DNA of 46,091 nt. It comes from UBA937 sp031549725. GTDB lineage: Bacteria; Spirochaetota; Spirochaetia; Treponematales; Breznakiellaceae. Position numbers and translations under genes: made by a program. Below, piece by piece: positions 8,904 to 17,926 of this stretch. The first letter of the stretch is position 1. Each line of letters starts with the position of its first letter. The notes under the pieces are model-generated. The model worked only from the letters and a program-made list of their open reading frames with translations, was not told the origin of the DNA and made no database searches. The DNA is taken from the NCBI GenBank assembly GCA_031549725.1, contig JAVBPH010000008.1:1-46091 (forward strand). The letters run 5' to 3'.

Positions 8904-9383
8904 TCAATTTATGGTAAACCAGATTATTTTATCCTTTAAATATCCGGTGGAAATTTTTCCCTGCTTCTCAATTATGTTTTTATACTCTTCAAATGCTTCA
9001 GGATTTAAAGGCACATCGGTATAATAAAAAACAAAAACCGCATCATCAGCAATAGTTCCTTTTATTTTTCTTTGTGTGGTTTTTACCCCTGGGTCAACCT
9101 TGAATGAGAAATCATATTTAATATTTGAAGGGTAATAGAATAAATTAATTTCAGGGACAGATAAATAGTAAACTGTTTTCAAATCGTCATAACCGCTAAT
9201 GCCCGTATATTCCAGGTTATTTATATATACCGGATGCTCCAGCGTATTTGTGATTGAAATATTAATTGTCGTATAACCGCTTTTAAGAATATTCCACCTA
9301 TATCTGAAAATAAAAAAACAAACCAGAAAAATAATTATTATTAAGAAAACTATTAAACCTATTCTAATTTTAGACTTATTCAT
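8904..9383 (-). CDS. Small membrane-anchored protein of unknown function
   Basis: 159 residues. A basic N-terminus is followed by one very hydrophobic helix (about residues 7-28, rich in Ile, Phe and Val), then an extracytoplasmic domain of about 130 residues that looks beta-rich (TTINISITNTLEHPVYINNL). I recognise no family. The gene is AT-rich compared with its neighbours and lies alone between a plus-strand helicase and the EndoQ-UvrD fusion, so it may be a later insertion. The ATG at 9383 is preferred to a TTG eight codons upstream; a GGGG 14 bases before it is a poor ribosome site. Confidence 0.6.
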   Translation of the reverse strand: MNKSKIRIGLIVFLIIIIFLVCFFIFRYRWNILKSGYTTINISITNTLEHPVYINNLEYTGISGYDDLKTVYYLSVPEINLFYYPSNIKYDFSFKVDPGVKTTQRKIKGTIADDAVFVFYYTDVPLNPEAFEEYKNIIEKQGKISTGYLKDKIIWFTIN

Positions 9384-9441
9384 TTTACTGTCAGGACCCC
9401 TTTTCAAATTTACTTTTTCAGCAAATCAAATATAGCATATC

Positions 9442-12400
9442 TTAAAACAGGGATAACTGTGAACTCCCGGGTTTTCTGGGTTCTTCCCGGGTTTCCGGGA
9501 TCAGGTCCTCTATTTCTTTCAAAAACCGGCTGGGGGGTTGGTTTAGTTTGCGGCCCCTGAAAGTCCTTGAGGCTGCCCAGGAAAGGTAGAGCCCTTCCCT
9601 GGCCCTGGTCATGGCAACATAAAGGAGCCGCCGTTCCTCATCAATACGTTCTTCATCATGATCAAAAAGGGTAAACGGCAGGATACCCTCTTCCAGCCCG
9701 GCCACAAAAACATGGTCAAATTCCAGCCCCTTGGAAGCATGGATGGTCATAACCGTAACGGTTTCGGTTTTTATTTCCATTCCGTCCTGGGGACTGCCCA
9801 GGGCAAGGGTGTCCAAAAAAACAGCGGGATCATCGAAATGGGAAGCTAAAGCTTTCAGCCGCCGGAACCCTTCATCGTTTTTTAATGCGGCCAACCCTAA
9901 TACTTCCAGGGCTTTTTCGATAAGTTCCGGTGGAGATCCCGCCGGAGAAAAATCAGCGGGAATTATTTCAGGGACCTGATTTTGCATCACCGGATCTGAA
10001 TAAAATATTTGAGTCTCTGCTTTATTATGAAACACCCGTCGGAGGAACCGGATTACCGGCCCCGCGGGATCATCTTCCCACCAGGGTCTGTCCCCGATAA
10101 CCCTGCAGGGGACACCATGATCCGCCAGGGCCTTTTTTATGGGATCCGCCATGGCGCCTGTACGGACCAGGACCGCACATTCCCCAAGGCTTTTCAGTAT
10201 ACCCTCCTCATCGGTATGGGATTTTTCTGAACCCTTCCTCTTTGTTCCAACAATTCCGCTGTCCATGGCAAAAAAACCGGTCCCGCCGATGAGCCGGGAA
10301 ATCCTCCGGGCAATCCCCTCCGCCTCGGAAAGATCCGTAGGAAAAGCCGACCGGTAAATCCGGACCGGCCGGTTTTCTTCAGAACCCGTAAGTTCCGTTC
10401 CGGTAAGCCTGGAGGCAGCGCCAATAATGGGACCGGCGCACCGGAAGCTTCTGGATAAACGGTAAACCTCAGCTTTGGGATAATCCCGGATAAACCAGTC
10501 AATATACCGTTTATCCGAACCCCGGAACCCATAGATAGCCTGGTTCGGGTCTCCAATAACATACAATTCACCGGGACTTCCGGGAGGGGTTAATAAGCGG
10601 ATCAGGGCATACTGGGCAAAATTAACATCCTGGTATTCATCCACAAAGATATGGCGGAACCGGTCCATGTAAGCCGCTGCGGTTTCCGGTTTGGTTGCCA
10701 AAAGCCGGACCGTCCCCGCCGGAAGATCATCAAAATCCAGGGCATGCAGTGAACGCAGCCGGGACCGGTATTCCCGGTAAAGGGTATCCGCTTCGGCATT
10801 GAATGGAGGTTTTCCGGAATCCTCCGCCAGGGAAATCAGAACCCGGGATAGGTCGGATGTGCCCAGTCTGGGATGCTCGTCCCCGGGCAGCAGAAGGAAC
10901 CGTTTCCGGGCTTCTATATAGGCTTCAAGATTTTTTTCGGTTACCGGGGATTTTCCCGGTTCTTTTTTATTATAGCCGGCAACATCACGGATAATAGTCC
11001 TTCGTTCTTCATCATCCAGGATGATGAAGTTTTCCTGCAGTCCTGCGGCAGGTCCCTGTTCCAGAAGAATTTTCCGGCAGACCGAGTGGAAGGTTCCTGC
11101 GGTAATAGCTTTTGCTTTTTCAGACCCCAGAATTTTTTCCAGCCGGATCCGGAGTTCCTCCGCGGCCTTTACGGAAAAAGTCAGGGCCAGGATAGTTTCC
11201 GGAGCGGTTCCGTTTTCCACCAGCCGGGCAATCCGGGATGTGAGTACCGCGGTTTTTCCTGTCCCGGGTCCCGCCAGGATAAGCGCCGGTCCGCCGGGAT
11301 GATCCACCGCCCGCTGCTGGTCCTCGTCCAGAACAAAGGATTTTTGTTTGCCCGGACTGGCCTTGCGGGATTTTTTTTGGGTTACCCGGGATTTTCCAGC
11401 GGATTTTGGATTCTTTATGTTACCAGGAACCGGTTCATCGGAACTATTTTCCGGAATATCCCCAAAAAGCCCCGGGGATTTTTTTGGTCCGGGAATATTT
11501 CCCGGAGCAAAGGCCCGGATTATTCCGTATTCCCCATCGTAACCAGGGGTAATAAACACCTTGCCTTCCCGCATATGTTCCACCGCCTGGGCCAGCAGTT
11601 CCCCGGGAACCCCCGGACAGTCCAGACGTTCCAGTTCTTTTGTACTTTTATCCAGGAGCAGGGAAAACTCACTTCCCCCTTTTTCAACCAGAACACCGTA
11701 TGCCCGGTTAACACTTTTGGATGATGGACCGGTTTGGAGAAGTTCCCCAAGAAGTTCCGGCAGAGGAATCAGGGAACGGTAGGGCCTCCGGTTGGTACCG
11801 GAATAATCCCGGGGACAGGGGGCAAATTCATCTATCGTTCCCTGGGCAAGTTCCATAACCCTCCGGAGAACCCCCTGGGTTAGGGGTTTGCCGCAGACAG
11901 GACATTGGCCTTCGGCGGCCTGGCTTTCCTCGGGGTTCAGGTATATTCCGCAGGCTCGGTGACCATCGTAATGGTATTTGCCTTCCTGGGGAAAAAATTC
12001 AAGGGTCTCCGAAATGATTCCCGGTCCTGATGATGAAAATGCTCCAGCCAGTCCGGGGTATGAAAGAAAATCAGCTTCCAGTACGGTGGCTTCCCTGCCA
12101 AGTTTTTCCGGCGAATGGGCATCCGAATTGGAGACGATAGAAAACCGGTCCAGGGAAGCCACTGCCCAGTTCATGGGCGGGTTGGAGGACAACCCGGTTT
12201 CCACCGCATGGATATAACCCGCGAGGTCCCGGTAACATTCATCAACAGAATCAAACCCGGATTTTTCTCCCAGGGCTGAAAACCAGGGAGTCCAGATATG
12301 GGCAGGTATCAGCATGGACCGGTTGTCGGCTTCCAGAAGAATTTCCAGGAGATCCCTGGAATCGATCCCTAAAATAGGTCTTCCATCGGAACGGATATTC

Positions 12401-12810
12401 CCGACCTTTTCCAGTTTGGTCTGGAACAATGATGCAGCCTTGAAATCCGGGAGGATCACCACATGATGGACCTTGCGGGTTTTTCCATTATAACTGTAAA
12501 TAGTACTGATCTCACCGGTAAGGATAAACCGGGGCATATCCGCGCATGCGGGATTGGGCAATCCTTCAGTAAAAGCCGGACCCTGGTCAAATGATTTTCT
12601 GGCACTTTCCTTGAGTACGTAACAGCCTTCTTCGGCTTCCTGCAGTTGGTCCCGGAGTTCCTCCAGCCAGAGCGGATGGGTACAGTCCCCGGTACCCACC
12701 AGATTAATGCCCTTAATCCGGGCCCAGCGGTCGAGGTACGGCGGGGTCAGTTTGGAACTGGTCGCCCTGGAAAAACGGGAATGGATATGCAGGTCCGCAA
12801 TGATACGCAT
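9442..12810 (-). CDS. Fusion of EndoQ-type PHP endonuclease and UvrD-like helicase
   Basis: 1122 residues. Residues 1-435 match endonuclease Q (YqxK family): PHP metal ligands in DLHIHSRFS (H8, H10), TGDCTHP (D42, H45), E100, VHHVV (H115), PAHIW (H171) and SNSDAHS (D230, H232), then a zinc-type cluster (C287, C303, C306) and the typical RPYRSLIPLPELL. EndoQ nicks DNA 5' to deaminated bases. After a basic linker (about 436-490), residues 490-1122 are an SF1A helicase: GPGTGKT (514-520), FVDEYQDV, GDPNQAIYGFRG, TIHASKGLEF, YVAMTRARE. The last five residues are QLSLF, a canonical beta-clamp-binding motif. It should couple incision at deaminated bases to unwinding at the clamp. No Shine-Dalgarno; a promoter may make it leaderless. 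Confidence 0.88.
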   Translation of the reverse strand: MRIIADLHIHSRFSRATSSKLTPPYLDRWARIKGINLVGTGDCTHPLWLEELRDQLQEAEEGCYVLKESARKSFDQGPAFTEGLPNPACADMPRFILTGEISTIYSYNGKTRKVHHVVILPDFKAASLFQTKLEKVGNIRSDGRPILGIDSRDLLEILLEADNRSMLIPAHIWTPWFSALGEKSGFDSVDECYRDLAGYIHAVETGLSSNPPMNWAVASLDRFSIVSNSDAHSPEKLGREATVLEADFLSYPGLAGAFSSSGPGIISETLEFFPQEGKYHYDGHRACGIYLNPEESQAAEGQCPVCGKPLTQGVLRRVMELAQGTIDEFAPCPRDYSGTNRRPYRSLIPLPELLGELLQTGPSSKSVNRAYGVLVEKGGSEFSLLLDKSTKELERLDCPGVPGELLAQAVEHMREGKVFITPGYDGEYGIIRAFAPGNIPGPKKSPGLFGDIPENSSDEPVPGNIKNPKSAGKSRVTQKKSRKASPGKQKSFVLDEDQQRAVDHPGGPALILAGPGTGKTAVLTSRIARLVENGTAPETILALTFSVKAAEELRIRLEKILGSEKAKAITAGTFHSVCRKILLEQGPAAGLQENFIILDDEERRTIIRDVAGYNKKEPGKSPVTEKNLEAYIEARKRFLLLPGDEHPRLGTSDLSRVLISLAEDSGKPPFNAEADTLYREYRSRLRSLHALDFDDLPAGTVRLLATKPETAAAYMDRFRHIFVDEYQDVNFAQYALIRLLTPPGSPGELYVIGDPNQAIYGFRGSDKRYIDWFIRDYPKAEVYRLSRSFRCAGPIIGAASRLTGTELTGSEENRPVRIYRSAFPTDLSEAEGIARRISRLIGGTGFFAMDSGIVGTKRKGSEKSHTDEEGILKSLGECAVLVRTGAMADPIKKALADHGVPCRVIGDRPWWEDDPAGPVIRFLRRVFHNKAETQIFYSDPVMQNQVPEIIPADFSPAGSPPELIEKALEVLGLAALKNDEGFRRLKALASHFDDPAVFLDTLALGSPQDGMEIKTETVTVMTIHASKGLEFDHVFVAGLEEGILPFTLFDHDEERIDEERRLLYVAMTRAREGLYLSWAASRTFRGRKLNQPPSRFLKEIEDLIPETREEPRKPGSSQLSLF

Positions 12811-12816
12811 AAAATT

Positions 12817-12845
12817 ATAATGGACAAAAAAATGTGTTAGGGCAA
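12817..12845 (-). promoter_or_regulatory. Candidate leaderless promoter of the EndoQ-UvrD gene
   Basis: On the minus strand, TTGCCC (12840-12845), 17 bases, CATTAT (12817-12822), then six bases to the ATG. Each box matches consensus in four of six positions. An overlapping TATAAT lies three bases closer to the start, which makes the exact box uncertain. Confidence 0.35.
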
Positions 12846-12873
12846 TAACTTAGAAAATTATTTTTACCCGGAA

Positions 12874-12890
12874 GCCCGGGACCTCCGGGC
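12874..12890 (-). terminator. Possible terminator after plsC
   Basis: GCCCGG and CCGGGC form a 6-bp stem 14 bases after the plsC stop on the minus strand, followed by a moderately T-rich tract. The stem is short and the T-tract starts late, so support is modest. Confidence 0.35.
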
Positions 12891-12904
12891 CGGCATAATT
12901 CAGA

Positions 12905-13669
12905 CTAATCCGCCTGACCAATCCCGGGGGAAGATTCCAGGGCTATCCTGTCCAGGGATGCGGCGATTACCCCATGGACTTTATCTGAAAGGACCTGCTT
13001 CTTTTCTTCATGGGGAAGATGAGCCGTCGGTATGGGTTCTCCAAAAACAATGTTGATAGGTACCTTTCGGATCAGATGGGTTTTTTCAAAAACATCGTAA
13101 CTGCCGGTGATGGCCATGGGAACAATTATGGCACCAGCCTGGGTGGCCAGTTTGAACGACCCCGAACGGAATGGCTGCAGCCCCCGTCCTTTGCTCCGGG
13201 TTCCCTCGGGGAAAATAATCATCCCGCCGCCTTGTTTAATCCGCTTAATTCCAACATTTATAGTATGAAGGGCTTTTTTAGGACTTTTCCTGTCAATAAA
13301 AAGTCCCCCCAGAAGCCAAACCCAGATATTTAAAAACGGTACCAGGAGCAGCTCCTTTTTGGCAATAAACCCGAAGGGTCGGCCAATGGTTGCCAGGGCC
13401 AGCACAATATCAAAAATCCCTACGTGATTGCTGACAATACAGACCCCTTCATTCTTGGGAATATTTTCCCGGCCCCTAACCGTGAGGGGGCACCGGGTAA
13501 GGAAAATCATCAGTTTTGCCCAACCCTGGGCTGACCTGTATATAACCTGGGCCATGGGTTTTTTCAAACCAAAAAAGCTGAGAACAAAAGCCGTAAGCCC
13601 AATGGGTAATAATCCCAGCAGAGCTAATATCAGGATGAAAAAAACAACCACAGTTTTTATGAACACCAT
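12905..13669 (-). CDS. plsC: 1-acyl-sn-glycerol-3-phosphate acyltransferase (PlsC family)
   Basis: 254 residues. An N-terminal hydrophobic segment (about 5-30) precedes the acyltransferase core: block I NHVGIFDIV (H and D of HX4D, about residues 82-87), and block III FPEGTRS (near 155). The enzyme adds the second acyl chain to lysophosphatidic acid in membrane lipid synthesis. AAGGAG lies seven bases before the ATG. It is 11 bases downstream of the HAD gene in the same direction and probably co-transcribed with it and mfd. Confidence 0.9.
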   Translation of the reverse strand: MVFIKTVVVFFILILALLGLLPIGLTAFVLSFFGLKKPMAQVIYRSAQGWAKLMIFLTRCPLTVRGRENIPKNEGVCIVSNHVGIFDIVLALATIGRPFGFIAKKELLLVPFLNIWVWLLGGLFIDRKSPKKALHTINVGIKRIKQGGGMIIFPEGTRSKGRGLQPFRSGSFKLATQAGAIIVPMAITGSYDVFEKTHLIRKVPINIVFGEPIPTAHLPHEEKKQVLSDKVHGVIAASLDRIALESSPGIGQAD

Positions 13670-13680
13670 ACATATACTCC

Positions 13681-14295
13681 TTACACCGGAACGCCTAAAT
13701 TATTCAGATCCCTGCGTCCCTGGTCCGGATCTGTCCAAAGAAATCCCCGGATACCCGCCGCCAAAGCGCCGTCAATATTTTTCTGAATATCATCAAAAAA
13801 TACCAGTTCCCCCGGTTCAGATTTAAACTCCTGTACAAGTATATTATAGATTTCGATTTCAGGTTTAATAAATCCGGTTTTACATGAAAAAATTGATATT
13901 TCCGGCAGCCGGAATACATCCAGGGTATTATATTTCAGGGACAGAAAATCATGGGGCATGTTGGATAATATCCCCAGGGTAATTCCCGCAGCTTTCAGAT
14001 CCTCCATAAGCTTCACCGTTTTGGGGTTGATGCTGCTCCAGCTTTCCACATCGATTGCCACCATTTTCTGCAGGGAATCATCATCCAGCACCACCCCGGC
14101 GGTCTTAAGCAATTCCCGGTAGTATTCCCTGCCGGAAAGGGTACCCCGGTCAAATTCTGCCCGGCTTCCCCACACCAGGGACTCCAGGGTTTTAGCATCC
14201 ATCCCTGCTATCGACGCAAGCTTCTCCATGGTATCTTCAGGCTGGTCATAGCTGATGACCCTTCCATAATCAAACACAACTCCCTTAATACTCAT
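13681..14295 (-). CDS. HAD-superfamily hydrolase, YihX-like
   Basis: 204 residues. The nucleophile Asp lies in VFDYGRV (residues 7-13). Motif II is LGILSNMP (near 110) and motif IV VFFDDIQKNIDGA (near 165). As in the YihX/HAD-IA variant group, the second Asp of the usual DxD motif is replaced (DYG here, normally DLG), so it may act on sugar phosphates or related small phosphates, or as a dehalogenase-like enzyme; the substrate is unknown. GGAAG precedes the ATG. It sits between mfd and plsC, probably one operon. Confidence 0.82.
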   Translation of the reverse strand: MSIKGVVFDYGRVISYDQPEDTMEKLASIAGMDAKTLESLVWGSRAEFDRGTLSGREYYRELLKTAGVVLDDDSLQKMVAIDVESWSSINPKTVKLMEDLKAAGITLGILSNMPHDFLSLKYNTLDVFRLPEISIFSCKTGFIKPEIEIYNILVQEFKSEPGELVFFDDIQKNIDGALAAGIRGFLWTDPDQGRRDLNNLGVPV

Positions 14296-14331
14296 TCCAC
14301 TTCCTTTATGTACAAAATATTGATAACAACC

Positions 14332-17300
14332 TTATATCACCAAGGCTGCCAGTTTTTCCCTGATAAATTCGCTTTTCTCTTTTAAACCAATGTTCCCGGT
14401 CTGGAGGATTAAAATGTTGGGCATCTTAGGATCCAGTTTTACCTTGCCGCTGCTTTCCTGCATGAGCCGGATAAGCCGGTCAATTTTCACCTTGGAAACC
14501 TTCCCGAATTCAACCCGGACCACCCCGGCCCGTTCCTTTAACGATGACACCGCAATTTCCCGGCAGATGATCCGGATTTCCGCCAGGGCCAGCAGGGACT
14601 GGGCTTCATCCGGCAGCGGACCAAACCGGTCAATCAGTTCCGCGTAGACCCGCTCCAGCTCATCCTTGGTCTGGATGGATGCAATCTTTTTGTATACCTC
14701 CATCTTTTCCTGGGCGGAATCAATATACGTATCCGGGATGAACCCGGTGTATTCCAGTTCAAGCAGTGTTTCCATTTCGGATTCATAGTTACTGTCTTCC
14801 AGTTTCCTGATAGCCTCATCCAGGAGCCGGAGGTACAAATCAAAACCTACGGAATAGATATCCCCGGACTGTTCCCTGCCCAGGAGGTTCCCCGCCCCCC
14901 GGATTTCCATATCCTTCATGGCAATCTTAAACCCCGAACCCAGTTCGGTAAAATCGGAAATAACCTGGAGGCGTTTCATGGACACCTCCGACAAAGCCCG
15001 GTCCCTGGGATAAAACAAATATGCATAGGCCACCCGGTCGGACCGGCCCACCCGTCCCCGGAGCTGGTACAGCTGGGAAACCCCGTACATATCCGCCCGG
15101 TCAATGATGATGGTATTCACATTAGGAATATCGATCCCGTTTTCTATGATGGTGGTGGATACCAGCACATGGAACCCCCCATGGATAAACCGGTGCATCA
15201 CATCCTCCAGGTCCTTGGGGTCCATTTGCCCATGGGCGGTTTCCACCAGCATTTCCGGGACCAGCCGTTCGATGGTATGCCTTACTTCATTAAGGCTTTC
15301 AATCCTGTTATGAAGGAAAAAAATCTGTCCTCCCCGTTCAACCTCCCGGCGGATAGCCGCGGCCAGCCGGTCCTCGTTGTATTCCTCAATAATAGTCTCA
15401 ATAGGATGACGGTTCTGGGGAGGCGTAGCCAGGATGCTCATGTCCCGGATTTTCAGAAGGCTCATATGCAGGGTCCTGGGAATAGGGGTGGCGCTGAGGC
15501 TCAAACAGTCCACGTTGTTCTTCATCACCTTCAGCCGTTCCTTGTCCTTGACGCCAAAACGCTGTTCCTCATCCACCACCATCAAGCCCAGATCCTTAAA
15601 AATTACATCCTTCTGGATAAGCCGGTGGGTTCCCACCAGAATATCCACATCGCCCTTTTTAAGTTCCTCGATGGTTTTTTTTATTTGCTTTTTATCCACA
15701 AACCGGGACAGCATCCCCAGCCGGACCGGGAACTGGGCAAACCGTTCCTGAAAATTTTCATAATGCTGTTCCGCCAGGATAGTGGTGGGAGCCAGAAAAG
15801 CCACCTGCTTGCCCCCCATAACCGCCTTAAAACATGCCCTGACCGCCACCTCGGTTTTGCCGTAGCCCACATCACCGCAGACCAGCCGGTCCATGGGATG
15901 GGAACTTTCCATATCTTCTTTTATTTCTTCCACACACCGGAGCTGGTCCTCGGTTTCTTCGTAGGGAAAGGCAGCTTCAAACATGGTCTGCCATTCGGTA
16001 TCCCTGGAAAAGGCAAACCCCTGGGCGGCTTTACGTTTTGAATAAAGGTCAATCAGTTTCTGGGCAATATCCTCCACGGACTGCTTGACCCGGCCTTTCC
16101 GGTTTTCCCAGCTTTTGGAACCCAGTTTGTCCAATCTTGGGGGTGCCCCTTCGTTTCCAATGTAGCGTTGAACCAGGTTTACCTGTTCAATGGGAACAAA
16201 AACAACTTCCTCTTCCGCATATTCCAGCTTGATATAATCCCGCTCATGTCCCAGGGCACGGATCCGTTCGATGCCTCTGAAAAGACCGATACCATAATTT
16301 ACATGAACCACAAAATCCCCGGGATTAAGCTCCACAAAGGTATCAATAGCGCTGCTTCTGGCTTGTTTCAGGGAACGGGGCAGCCGTTTCCTTCTGCCGA
16401 AAATTTCGTTTTCCTGGATAAGCATGAATTTGATATCCGGCAGGGCAAACCCCGCGGATAAGGGCATGGCCGTCACATCCACCGGCTCATCCTTCAGCAG
16501 TTCCTCCAGCCGGGAGGCCTGGGCCTCGGATTCGGCGGCCACCAGAAAGGTCCAGCCCTGCTTTGAAAGATTCCCCAGTTCTTCCCGGAGGTAATTGATG
16601 TTTCCAAAAAAACTTCTCGGGGGATCGCAGGACATCCGGATCCGCACAGCCCCGGCTTCGCCGCCGCCTTTAATTGACATAAAGGAGATTCTTCTTTTAC
16701 AGGCAAGAGTAAGTTCCTTGAACTGCAGAAGCAGCCGTTCCGGTACGGGTACTTCCCGTTCCCTCCGGGCTTTTTTATATAAAGACTGGTATTCCCGTTC
16801 CAGGATTTCCTGGGCATTTTCCAGCCTTTCCCGGTCAAGAAAAACCACATTTGCGTCATCATCCAGGTAATCCAGGATATTGCCGGCCTTTTCAAAGGCC
16901 AGGGGAAAAAAGAGTTCCTCCCCGGGGCAGGTTTTCCTGGTCATCAGATCATCAATTATGGCCAGTCCCTGCCCGGAGAATTCATCAAACCCCGCCAGGT
17001 TTCTGCTTAACATATCAATCCTGTCATCGGACCAGACCACTTCTTTTAATGGCCGGATGATACATTCCCCTACCCGGCTTAAGCCGCTCTGGTCCGCGGG
17101 ATCGAAGCGTTTAATTGATTCAATTTGATCAAAGTCAAAAAGTATCCGGTACGCCTCATCATCCCCGGCCATGAGCAGGTCCAGGACTTCCCCCCGGAGG
17201 GCAAACTCCCCGTGAACCTGAACCCTGGGGACCCGGGTATACCCGTAGGCGGCCAGCAGTTCCGCCAGGGCGGAGGTGTCGATGGTCCCCCCTTCCTTCA

Positions 17301-17733
17301 GCCTGGTCAGCAGGGACCTGAAATATTCCGGCGGGGCCAGGGGGGTCAGCAGCGCCCGTTCGGGAACCACAACCACCGGGGCCTGCCCGGTGAGAATCTC
17401 CGCCAATGCCTTGGTCCTTTCCCCAAACACCAGGGATAACGGGGCCATTTCCCGGTAGGGAATGCTTCCCCACCAGGGCATCTGCACCAGGGAAACCCCC
17501 AGGCTTTCCAGGTCCAGACTCAGCTCAGCGGCTTCCCTTTCGGTGGGGACCACCAGCAGAAGGCTTCTTTTATCGGTTTTATACAAATTTGCCAGCAGCA
17601 TAGCCCCAAAGGAACCCTCGGCCCCGTCAATTTCCAGGGGAAATTTTCCCCCTCTATAGGCTTTTATCACCTCTAACATTGCCTGGGAATTCTGGATTTT
17701 CTTCTGGTATGCAGGAAAAGATAAGGTATTCAT
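14332..17733 (-). CDS. mfd: Transcription-repair coupling factor Mfd
   Basis: 1133 residues, typical for Mfd. The N-terminus is a UvrB-like damage-binding module (WWGSIPYREMAP, LRGEVLDLL), then the RNA polymerase-interacting CarD-like domain (GDFVVHVNYGIGLFRGIERI, about 470-490), then the RecG-like SF2 translocase (CGDVGYGKTEVA, VVDEEQRFG, SATPIPRTL, RGRVGRSDR) and the C-terminal TRCF domain. It removes RNA polymerase stalled at lesions and recruits UvrA. Start is ATG 17733, or GTG one codon earlier. No ribosome site; AT-rich promoter-like sequence (TATACT, TATTAT) is just upstream. First gene of the probable mfd-HAD-plsC operon. Confidence 0.97.
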   Translation of the reverse strand: MNTLSFPAYQKKIQNSQAMLEVIKAYRGGKFPLEIDGAEGSFGAMLLANLYKTDKRSLLLVVPTEREAAELSLDLESLGVSLVQMPWWGSIPYREMAPLSLVFGERTKALAEILTGQAPVVVVPERALLTPLAPPEYFRSLLTRLKEGGTIDTSALAELLAAYGYTRVPRVQVHGEFALRGEVLDLLMAGDDEAYRILFDFDQIESIKRFDPADQSGLSRVGECIIRPLKEVVWSDDRIDMLSRNLAGFDEFSGQGLAIIDDLMTRKTCPGEELFFPLAFEKAGNILDYLDDDANVVFLDRERLENAQEILEREYQSLYKKARREREVPVPERLLLQFKELTLACKRRISFMSIKGGGEAGAVRIRMSCDPPRSFFGNINYLREELGNLSKQGWTFLVAAESEAQASRLEELLKDEPVDVTAMPLSAGFALPDIKFMLIQENEIFGRRKRLPRSLKQARSSAIDTFVELNPGDFVVHVNYGIGLFRGIERIRALGHERDYIKLEYAEEEVVFVPIEQVNLVQRYIGNEGAPPRLDKLGSKSWENRKGRVKQSVEDIAQKLIDLYSKRKAAQGFAFSRDTEWQTMFEAAFPYEETEDQLRCVEEIKEDMESSHPMDRLVCGDVGYGKTEVAVRACFKAVMGGKQVAFLAPTTILAEQHYENFQERFAQFPVRLGMLSRFVDKKQIKKTIEELKKGDVDILVGTHRLIQKDVIFKDLGLMVVDEEQRFGVKDKERLKVMKNNVDCLSLSATPIPRTLHMSLLKIRDMSILATPPQNRHPIETIIEEYNEDRLAAAIRREVERGGQIFFLHNRIESLNEVRHTIERLVPEMLVETAHGQMDPKDLEDVMHRFIHGGFHVLVSTTIIENGIDIPNVNTIIIDRADMYGVSQLYQLRGRVGRSDRVAYAYLFYPRDRALSEVSMKRLQVISDFTELGSGFKIAMKDMEIRGAGNLLGREQSGDIYSVGFDLYLRLLDEAIRKLEDSNYESEMETLLELEYTGFIPDTYIDSAQEKMEVYKKIASIQTKDELERVYAELIDRFGPLPDEAQSLLALAEIRIICREIAVSSLKERAGVVRVEFGKVSKVKIDRLIRLMQESSGKVKLDPKMPNILILQTGNIGLKEKSEFIREKLAALVI

Positions 17734-17828
17734 CACAATGTACCGATTACTATAATATATAGTATAAGCTTTTTTTAAAACAGTAGGATAACCGGGTAAT
17801 CACCCCGGGTGATCCCTGAAATGGCTTC

Positions 17829-17857
17829 GGAAAAAACGTTTTAAATCCGTTTTTTCC
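17829..17857. repeat. Perfect 10-bp hairpin between divergent mfd and 17927 gene
   Basis: GGAAAAAACG pairs with CGTTTTTTCC across nine bases. A smaller palindrome (ATCACCC-C-GGGTGAT) lies near 17801. Both are in the divergent intergenic region 17734-17926, so a regulatory site is as likely as a terminator. Confidence 0.5.
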
Positions 17858-17887
17858 ATAAAATCCAGGGTAGCAGCTTAATATCTA

Positions 17888-17896
17888 TGATATAAT
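17888..17896 (+). promoter_or_regulatory. Extended -10 promoter for the 17927 operon
   Basis: TGATATAAT carries the TGn extension and a perfect -10 (17891-17896), about 30 bases before the start codon. No convincing -35 lies at the right distance, as often with extended -10 promoters. Confidence 0.55.
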
Positions 17897-17926
17897 GAGA
17901 CTGTTCCGGATAAATGGAGTTTCAGC

